This document shows positions 1-4,115 of a stretch of 7,097 nt of DNA, piece by piece (the first letter of the stretch is position 1; every line of letters begins with the position of its first letter). The position numbers were made by a program, and so were the translations under genes. Where the stretch lies: the NCBI GenBank assembly GCA_023392475.1, contig JAEVZA010000162.1, forward strand, positions 1 to 7,097. Reading direction: 5' to 3'. The notes beneath the pieces were generated by a model. The model was given only the letters and a program-made list of their open reading frames with translations. It had not been told where the DNA came from and made no database searches. The stretch comes from Actinomycetes bacterium (GTDB taxonomy: Bacteria > Actinomycetota > Acidimicrobiia > Acidimicrobiales > Microtrichaceae).

Positions 1-76
1 CCTCGTCGGTGCCTGCCCTGACGCCATCCGGATCGTCGGTCCGCATGGCCGTCGCCGTCCCGCCGGTGCCGTCCAT
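1..76 (-). CDS. Possible N-terminus of a minus-strand gene downstream of ftsH (folE by synteny only)
   Basis: An open frame enters from ATG at position 76 (alternatives: GTG at 85, ATG at 46) and runs off the left edge. It reads MDGTGGTATAMRTDDPDGVR and then AGTDE, a hydrophilic, low-complexity start with no diagnostic motif. A weak AAGG lies 8 nt before ATG 76. In many actinobacteria the gene after ftsH on the same strand is folE (GTP cyclohydrolase I), whose N-terminus is variable, so folE is a guess from gene order. A competing reading is the plus-strand frame that starts at position 3 and stops at TGA 111-113, which could be the C-terminus of a convergent gene. The two frames share the same third codon positions, so GC3 cannot separate them. 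Coding status is uncertain. Confidence 0.25.
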   Translation of the reverse strand, partial: MDGTGGTATAMRTDDPDGVRAGTDE

Positions 77-129
77 GTCCGCCACCTTCGGCCGTCCGGC
101 CCAGACGACTTGAGGCGGATGGCCCAGGG

Positions 130-146
130 TGGGCCGAACGGCCCAT
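130..146. promoter_or_regulatory. Inverted repeat TGGGCCG-AA-CGGCCCA, copy 1 (candidate operator)
   Basis: The sequence TGGGCCGAACGGCCCAT has perfect 7-bp arms around a 2-nt AA centre. A loop of 2 nt is too short for a stable hairpin, so a site for a dimeric DNA-binding protein is more likely than a terminator. A near-identical copy (16 of 17 bases) is at 3621-3637. This copy is 54 nt upstream of the possible minus-strand start at 76, a promoter-like distance, and lies beyond the ftsH stop. The protein that would bind it is unknown. Confidence 0.45.
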
Positions 147-219
147 GCGCGCCCGCGTCAGTCGGTCACCCGGAGTCAGCCGGACGCGACAGGTGCTGCC
201 GGTGCGGGGTGCGCCGGCG

Positions 220-240
220 CGGCGGTCAGCCGCCGGCGGC
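220..240 (-). terminator. GC-rich inverted repeats after the ftsH stop, candidate terminator
   Basis: Read on the plus strand, CGGCGG-TCAG-CCGCCG (220-235) can form a 6-bp stem with a 4-nt loop. It overlaps GCCGCCGGCGGC, a perfect 12-bp palindrome at 229-240. The element begins about 20 nt past the ftsH stop in the direction of ftsH transcription. There is no T-tract, which is common for terminators in high-GC actinobacteria. In such GC-rich DNA, chance inverted repeats are frequent, so the call is tentative. Confidence 0.35.
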
Positions 241-260
241 GAGGGGCTAGGGACCGGCGG

Positions 261-2270
261 TCAGGCGCCGGCCTCGCCGGTGAACGGCTGCGTGGGCAGC
301 ACGTTCGGGCGCGGGCTCGGCGCGAGGTGCGGTGGCACCGGGGGCGGCACCGGCGCGGTGGAGCCGCCGATCGGGCCGGTCGGCTGTGCGGGCGGCGGCG
401 ACGGCGCCGGCAGGTCGGGCTCGGTGCCGTTGGCGACACGGATGAGGCGGTTGACCTCGCTGCCCGAGATCGTCTCCTGCTCGAGGAGGACCTTGGTGAT
501 GAGGTCGAGCGCCGTTCGGTTGCTGTTGAGCAGCTCGCGGCAGCGGTCCTCGCCGGTGCGGAGCATGCGCTCCACCTCGGCGTCGATCGCCCGGGCCGTG
601 TCCTCGGAGTACTCGCGCTGGTGGCCGAAGTCCTCGCCGAGGAACACCGGGCCGGACGAGCCCCAGGCCCGCGGCCCGATCTCGTCGCTCATGCCGAACT
701 CCGTGACCATCTTGCGGGCCCGCTCGGTGGAGACCTGGAGGTCGTTCGCGGCGCCGGTGGAGCGGTGGTCGAAGACCAGCTCCTCGGCGACACGGCCGCC
801 CATGGCCACGACGATCGACTCCTCGAGGTACTCCTGGCTGTAGGAGTGCTTCTCCTCCTCCGGCAGCTGCTGGGTGACGCCGAGCGCCATGCCGCGGGGG
901 AGGATCGTGACCTTGTGGACCGGGTCCGCGTTGGGGAGGAGGGCGGCGCAGAGCGCGTGACCGGCCTCGTGGTAGGCGGTGATCTCCTTCTCCCGGTCGG
1001 AGAGCACCATCGACTCGCGGCGCTGGCCCATGAGGACGCGGTCCCGGGCGTCCTCGAAGTCGTGCATCTCGACGACCTTGCTGCCCCGGCGGACCGCGGT
1101 GAGGGCGGCCTCGTTGACGAGGTTGGCGAGGTCCGCGCCGGACATGCCGGGCGTGCCCCGGGCGACGAGGTCGAGGTCGACGTCGGGCGCCAGCTTCTTG
1201 TGGCGGATGTGGACGGCGAGGATGGCCTTGCGGTCGTCGAGCTCGGGGAGCGGCACCACGACCTGGCGGTCGAAGCGACCCGGGCGCAGGAGCGCCGGGT
1301 CCAGGATGTCGGGCCGGTTGGTGGCGGCGATCATGACGACGCCGTCGGTGCCCTCGAAGCCGTCCATCTCCGACAGCATCTGGTTGAGCGTCTGCTCCCG
1401 CTCGTCGTGGCCGCCGCCGAGGCCGGCGCCCCGCTTGCGGCCGACCGAGTCGATCTCGTCGATGAAGATGATCGCCCGGCCGTGCTTGCGGGCGGACTCG
1501 AACAGGTCGCGCACGCGGCTGGCACCGACGCCCACGAACATCTCCATGAAGTCGGAGCCGGAGACGGAGAGGAAGGGCACGCCTGCCTCGCCCGCGACGG
1601 CGCGGGCGATCAGCGTCTTGCCGGTGCCGGGCGGGCCGACGAGCAGCACGCCCTTCGGGATCCGGGCGCCGATCTCGAGGAACCGCTCGGGCTCCTTCAG
1701 GAAGTCGACCACCTCGCGGATCTCGGTCTTCACGCCGTCGTAGCCGGCGACGTCGGTGAACAGCGTGGCGGGGCGCTCCGTGGTGTAGGTCTTCGCCCGC
1801 GACCGCCCGATCGACATGATCCCGCTCATCTGGCCCTGGGCGCGGCGGTTCATCCAGACGAAGAAGCCGACGATGAGCAGCAGCGGCAGGAGGAGCGGGA
1901 GCAGCTGGGCGAAGAGGTTCGGCGTGGGCGTGGAGAAGTCGACGTCGACGCCCTTGGCCTGCATCTCCTTGAGGAGCTCGGGCGGGGGCTCGGTGGGGCC
2001 GGTGGTGGAGAAGTCCTGGCCGCTCGTCGTGGTGCCCGTGATCGTCTGGTCCACGTTGTTCCACGTGACCGTCTTGATCTTGCCCTCCTCCACCTGCTTG
2101 GTGAACGCGGAGAAGGCGACCGGCTTGGCCTGCGTGTTCGACAGCGACAGCGCGCTGACGACCGTGAGGCCCACCACCGCGACCAGCACCCACACCAGCC
2201 AGGTGGGGAGACCGGTGCCCCGGCCCTTGCCGGTACCGCTCGGAGGGGTCTCGTTCTGCTCGGGTGGCAT
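261..2270 (-). CDS. ftsH: ATP-dependent zinc metalloprotease FtsH
   Basis: Membrane-anchored hexameric AAA+ protease that unfolds and degrades misassembled membrane proteins and some regulatory proteins; its active domains face the cytoplasm. From ATG 2270 it is 669 aa, near the usual family length. Visible in order: TM1 about residues 23-43, an extracytoplasmic segment, TM2 about 122-140, Walker A GPPGTGKT (212-219), pore motif FVG (245-247), Walker B FIDEID (269-274), second-region-of-homology RPGRFDR with arginine fingers (329-335), zinc site HEAGH (434-438) and the third zinc ligand Asp510 in STGAANDLQ. The C-terminal 50 or so residues are a proline-rich tail, as seen in other actinobacterial FtsH proteins. 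An in-frame GTG at 2276 would add two residues; I prefer the ATG because it sits 6 nt after a TAGGCT -10 box and there is no Shine-Dalgarno. It is divergent from the DUF3499 gene. All catalytic residues are intact. Confidence 0.98.
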   Translation of the reverse strand: MPPEQNETPPSGTGKGRGTGLPTWLVWVLVAVVGLTVVSALSLSNTQAKPVAFSAFTKQVEEGKIKTVTWNNVDQTITGTTTSGQDFSTTGPTEPPPELLKEMQAKGVDVDFSTPTPNLFAQLLPLLLPLLLIVGFFVWMNRRAQGQMSGIMSIGRSRAKTYTTERPATLFTDVAGYDGVKTEIREVVDFLKEPERFLEIGARIPKGVLLVGPPGTGKTLIARAVAGEAGVPFLSVSGSDFMEMFVGVGASRVRDLFESARKHGRAIIFIDEIDSVGRKRGAGLGGGHDEREQTLNQMLSEMDGFEGTDGVVMIAATNRPDILDPALLRPGRFDRQVVVPLPELDDRKAILAVHIRHKKLAPDVDLDLVARGTPGMSGADLANLVNEAALTAVRRGSKVVEMHDFEDARDRVLMGQRRESMVLSDREKEITAYHEAGHALCAALLPNADPVHKVTILPRGMALGVTQQLPEEEKHSYSQEYLEESIVVAMGGRVAEELVFDHRSTGAANDLQVSTERARKMVTEFGMSDEIGPRAWGSSGPVFLGEDFGHQREYSEDTARAIDAEVERMLRTGEDRCRELLNSNRTALDLITKVLLEQETISGSEVNRLIRVANGTEPDLPAPSPPPAQPTGPIGGSTAPVPPPVPPHLAPSPRPNVLPTQPFTGEAGA

Positions 2271-2276
2271 CGTCAC

Positions 2277-2282
2277 AGCCTA
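2277..2282 (-). promoter_or_regulatory. Candidate -10 box of a leaderless ftsH promoter
   Basis: On the minus strand TAGGCT (TANNNT pattern) is followed by 6 nt and then the ftsH ATG at 2270. No Shine-Dalgarno precedes the ATG, so the transcript probably begins at or next to the start codon. No convincing -35 was seen: the hexamer at 17-nt spacing is ATGTCG, a weak match to TTGACA. Confidence 0.45.
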
Positions 2283-2472
2283 GAAGCCTTACCGGACAAC
2301 GACATCGCGTGGGTCGCGGATCACTCAGGAATCGTCGTCCTCCGGCACGGGCGAACACCGCCGGGCGGCGCGAGCTTCCCGATCCGGCGCGTGACGCCCG
2401 CCGCTCCGGGGCGGCGCTGTCAGCGCCTTCAAGGGACTCGCGGGCATCCCCGACCGCTCGACGGCTCCCGGG

Positions 2473-2478
2473 TACGGT
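2473..2478 (+). promoter_or_regulatory. Candidate -10 box of a leaderless promoter for the DUF3499 gene
   Basis: TACGGT (TANNNT) lies 7 nt before the GTG start at 2486, with no Shine-Dalgarno between. This spacing fits transcription starting at the GTG itself. No recognisable -35 was seen. Confidence 0.45.
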
Positions 2479-2485
2479 CGCCTCC

Positions 2486-2716
2486 GTGAGCAGGAGCTGC
2501 GCCCGACCCGGTTGCGGCCGCCCGGCGGTCGCCACGTTGTCCTACGCCTACGCCGACGGCACCGTCTGGTTGGAGGACCTCGCCGAGGAGGCGCACCCGA
2601 TGGTCCACGACCTCTGCTCGCTGCACGCCGGCTCGGTCCGGGTGCCCCGGGGCTGGGAGCTGCTCGACCAGCGCAGCCCCGACGGCCAGGCCCAGTTCGA
2701 CCTCATCGGCGCCTGA
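2486..2716 (+). CDS. DUF3499-type small actinobacterial protein, probably metal-binding
   Basis: A 76-aa protein of unknown function. The sequence CxRxxCGRPAVATLxYxYAD near the N-terminus, followed by HDLCSLHA (41-48) and VPRGWELL (53-60), matches what I recall of the actinobacterial DUF3499 family. Cys5, Cys10, Cys44 and His47 could form one zinc site (CX4C...CX2H), which is inference. There is no signal peptide or membrane segment, so a cytoplasmic location is likely. The frame stays open upstream to 2264, but I chose GTG 2486: family similarity begins right there, a TACGGT box lies 7 nt upstream, and the upstream translation is Arg/Ala/Pro-rich noise. It is divergent from ftsH and 106 nt before the CPBP gene. 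Confidence is high that the gene is real, and moderate for the exact start. Confidence 0.88.
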   Translation: MSRSCARPGCGRPAVATLSYAYADGTVWLEDLAEEAHPMVHDLCSLHAGSVRVPRGWELLDQRSPDGQAQFDLIGA

Positions 2717-2810
2717 CCGCCCGCACCGACGCTCCCGTCGCGGCGCCCGATCGGCCCGGCGCCACCCGACCGTGCGCGGGCCCCGATGGCGCACGACGCC
2801 TGCGGCCTGG

Positions 2811-2816
2811 GATCCT
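2811..2816 (+). promoter_or_regulatory. Possible -10 box of a leaderless promoter for the CPBP gene
   Basis: GATCCT sits 6 nt before the GTG at 2823, the same arrangement as upstream of ftsH and the DUF3499 gene. It departs from TANNNT at the first base, and no -35 is apparent. No Shine-Dalgarno is present in the 15 nt before the GTG. Confidence 0.3.
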
Positions 2817-2822
2817 GAACCC

Positions 2823-3569
2823 GTGACCGACCCCGTCGCCGCGCCCGTCGCCCGGGCCCGCCGCCCCTTCAAGCCCGACTGCGCCTGGGGCCTCGGTGAC
2901 GTCGGGTTCGGCATCCTCGCCGCGCAGTTCCTGTCGCTGCTCGTCACGCTCATGGCGATGGGGGCCGCCGGCTGGAAGACGTCCGACGACATCCCGCTGT
3001 GGGCCGGCGCCCTGCTGCAGATCCCGCTGTGGGTCGGCTACCTCGGCGCCGTCGTCGTGGCCGGGCGGACCAAGGGCCACGGCGTGGTGCAGGACTTCGG
3101 CCTGCGCGTCCGGCCCCTCGACGCCCCGATCGGCATCGTCATCGGCGTCGCCATGCAGCTGGTCGTCCTGCCGCTGCTCTACATCCCGATCCTCTCCCTC
3201 CTGGGCAAGACCGGCGACGACCTCTCGGCACCCGCCCGCGCGCTGAGCGACAAGGCGGACGGCGCGGTCGGCTGGGTGCTCCTCGTCCTGATCGTGGTGG
3301 TCGGCGCGCCGATCGTGGAGGAGCTGTTCTTCCGCGGCCTGCTGCTGCGCTCGTTGCAGAAGCGCGGGATCGGCGACGTCTGGTCGTGCGTGCTCTGCGC
3401 CGCGATCTTCGCGGCGATCCACCTCCAGCCCCTGCAGTTCGTCGGGCTGTTCGCGATCGGGCTGGTGCTGTCGGTGCTGGCCGTCCGGACCGGGCGCCTC
3501 GGCCCGTGCATCTGGACCCACGCGGCGTTCAACGCCGCGAGCGTCGCCCTCCTGTACGCCTCCCGCTGA
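2823..3569 (+). CDS. CPBP-family intramembrane metalloprotease (CAAX protease/Rce1-like)
   Basis: A 248-aa polytopic membrane protein, within the usual size of bacterial CPBP/ABI glutamic-type proteases. After a short basic cytoplasmic tail it has several hydrophobic helices. The three conserved motifs lie in the C-terminal half: EELFFRGLLLR (EExxxR; about residues 167-177), IFAAIH (FxxxH; about 199-204) and HAAFN (HxxxN; about 235-239). The paired Glu, two His and Asn are the expected catalytic/metal residues and all are present, so an active enzyme is likely. Substrate is unknown; in bacteria, relatives act in bacteriocin immunity, peptide maturation and membrane stress. The start is GTG 2823, 6 nt after a -10-like GATCCT; an in-frame start at 2772 would add 17 residues without family character. 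It is followed 6 nt after its stop by a strong hairpin, so it appears to end its own transcript. Confidence 0.93.
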   Translation: MTDPVAAPVARARRPFKPDCAWGLGDVGFGILAAQFLSLLVTLMAMGAAGWKTSDDIPLWAGALLQIPLWVGYLGAVVVAGRTKGHGVVQDFGLRVRPLDAPIGIVIGVAMQLVVLPLLYIPILSLLGKTGDDLSAPARALSDKADGAVGWVLLVLIVVVGAPIVEELFFRGLLLRSLQKRGIGDVWSCVLCAAIFAAIHLQPLQFVGLFAIGLVLSVLAVRTGRLGPCIWTHAAFNAASVALLYASR

Positions 3570-3575
3570 GGCCGG

Positions 3576-3593
3576 CCGCCCGTCCCCGGGCGG
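3576..3593 (+). terminator. Strong GC hairpin after the CPBP gene
   Basis: CCGCCCG-TCCC-CGGGCGG forms a perfect 7-bp all-GC stem with a 4-nt loop and begins 6 nt past the CPBP stop codon. No T-run follows, so it is either an I-shaped actinobacterial terminator or a 3'-end stabilising hairpin. Its position directly after the gene makes a 3'-end role likely. Confidence 0.55.
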
Positions 3594-3619
3594 TGCGTCG
3601 GGACCCCGCCGCGTGGGTC

Positions 3620-3637
3620 ATGGGTCGAACGGCCCAT
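3620..3637. promoter_or_regulatory. Inverted repeat ATGGGTCG-AA-CGGCCCAT, copy 2 (candidate operator)
   Basis: ATGGGTCGAACGGCCCAT is an 8+2+8 inverted repeat with one imperfect arm position (T opposite G). Its last 17 bases match the copy at 130-146 in 16 of 17 positions, including the AA centre. It lies in the non-coding stretch between the CPBP hairpin and the zinc-ribbon gene, ending 118 nt before that gene's ATG. The position and the symmetry suggest a regulator-binding site controlling the zinc-ribbon gene; no regulator gene is in the window. Confidence 0.5.
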
Positions 3638-3716
3638 TCAGGAATGGAACGCTCATGCCGACCGACACGGAGCCGACGAGGAGCGGGTCGCTGGGGACAC
3701 GCAAGCACCCACGGCG

Positions 3717-3732
3717 CCGGCCGTCCGGCCGG
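3717..3732 (+). other. Possible leader hairpin before the zinc-ribbon gene
   Basis: CCGGCC-GTCC-GGCCGG can form a 6-bp all-GC stem with a 4-nt loop. It ends 14 nt before the Shine-Dalgarno of the zinc-ribbon gene. If the transcript starts near the inverted repeat at 3620, the hairpin would be in the 5' leader and could affect translation or transcript ends. Chance occurrence in this GC-rich DNA is quite possible. Confidence 0.25.
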
Positions 3733-3746
3733 AACCCTGAGCCGCG

Positions 3747-3753
3747 GGAGGTG
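3747..3753 (+). promoter_or_regulatory. Strong Shine-Dalgarno of the zinc-ribbon gene
   Basis: GGAGGTG is a 7-base match to the anti-Shine-Dalgarno sequence, ending 2 nt before the ATG at 3756. It fixes the start of the 65-aa gene. It also sets this gene apart from its neighbours, which have no Shine-Dalgarno, and implies a transcript with a real 5' leader. Confidence 0.75.
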
Positions 3754-3755
3754 GT

Positions 3756-3953
3756 ATGTCGGCCTGCAAGGTGTGTGGCAACGAAGACGTGGAGATCGGC
3801 CTGGTGATCGACGGGTCGCGACTGGTGATGAGGTCGTGCTCGACCTGCGACACCAGGAGCTGGCACCGCGACGGTGACCGGGTGGACCTGGACGGCGTGC
3901 TCACCGACCTGAGCTCGCTGCCGACCCGCTACCGGCGGTCCCTCTCCTCCTGA
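3756..3953 (+). CDS. Small zinc-ribbon protein of unknown function
   Basis: A 65-aa, probably cytoplasmic protein. Cys4-x2-Cys7 (CKVC) and Cys28-x2-Cys31 (CSTC), separated by 20 residues with alternating hydrophobic positions, form a typical four-cysteine zinc ribbon. The middle GLVIDGSRLVMRSC would be the two strands bringing the knuckles together. After the second knuckle comes TRSWHRDGDRVDLDGVLTDL, which resembles conserved tails I have seen on small actinobacterial zinc-ribbon proteins, then a basic end (RYRRSL). Nucleic-acid or protein binding is likely for such a fold, but no function can be assigned. The start is fixed by GGAGGTG just upstream. It is flanked by 186 nt and 162 nt of non-coding DNA, so it is probably transcribed alone, with the inverted repeat at 3620-3637 as a possible control site. 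The gene looks real because both CxxC knuckles, the ribosome site and the codon bias agree. Confidence 0.8.
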   Translation: MSACKVCGNEDVEIGLVIDGSRLVMRSCSTCDTRSWHRDGDRVDLDGVLTDLSSLPTRYRRSLSS

Positions 3954-3972
3954 CCACCGCCCCACGCGCCCC

Positions 3973-3989
3973 CTCCCGGTGCGCCGGAG
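3973..3989 (+). terminator. Weak hairpin after the zinc-ribbon gene
   Basis: The segment CTCCCGGTGCGCCGGAG can pair CCGG with CCGG around TGCG, or CTCC with GGAG on the outside. It begins 19 nt past the stop of the zinc-ribbon gene. It has no T-run and only a short stem, so it is a weak candidate for the transcript end. Confidence 0.25.
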
Positions 3990-4046
3990 CGCGTTCTGAC
4001 GATTGTTCGTGCTGTCCTGCAGCGCGGATCGTCATGAGAACGAGTG

Positions 4047-4056
4047 GGAGCGCTCC
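4047..4056. promoter_or_regulatory. Perfect 10-bp palindrome upstream of the large membrane-protein gene
   Basis: GGAGCGCTCC is perfectly self-complementary and lies about 60-70 nt before the ATG at 4116. It may be an operator half or part of a larger symmetric site, but short GC palindromes are frequent here. The remainder of the 162-nt gap shows no other clear element. Confidence 0.2.
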
Positions 4057-4103
4057 TGAGCGACCATCAGGCTCGCGTGGGCCGGCCCGGCCAGACGTGC
4101 CAC

Positions 4104-4109
4104 GATAAG
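4104..4109 (+). promoter_or_regulatory. Possible -10-like box before the large membrane-protein gene
   Basis: GATAAG lies 6 nt before the ATG at 4116, the same spacing as the -10-like boxes of ftsH and the CPBP gene, and no Shine-Dalgarno is present. It does not match TANNNT at both ends, so this is weaker support for a leaderless start than at the other genes. Confidence 0.28.
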
Positions 4110-4115
4110 AACCGC

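Noticed and set aside
130..146. The inverted repeat as a terminator hairpin
   Set aside because: The 2-nt centre is too short for a stable loop, and the same sequence recurs at 3620-3637 upstream of a gene, which fits a protein-binding site better.
2264..2485. N-terminal extension of the DUF3499 gene to the start at 2264
   Set aside because: The added 74 residues are Arg/Ala/Pro/Ser-rich and unlike the family, they would overlap the ftsH start, and a -10-like box sits right before GTG 2486.
129..2489. A 786-codon plus-strand open frame antisense to ftsH
   Set aside because: It is the complement of a fully convincing FtsH with all motifs. Its translation is Arg/Gly/Val/Glu-rich low complexity, a known artefact of few stop codons in high-GC DNA.
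2429..2992. Minus-strand frame of 187 codons over the DUF3499 and CPBP genes
   Set aside because: Shadow frame with low-complexity Arg/Gly/Ala content; both plus-strand genes have recognisable family motifs.
3613..3807. A 64-codon plus-strand frame from ATG 3613, with an internal ATG at 3655
   Set aside because: It runs through the inverted repeat and overlaps the start of the zinc-ribbon gene in another frame. The product is Arg/Pro-rich with no motif, and there is no good ribosome site.
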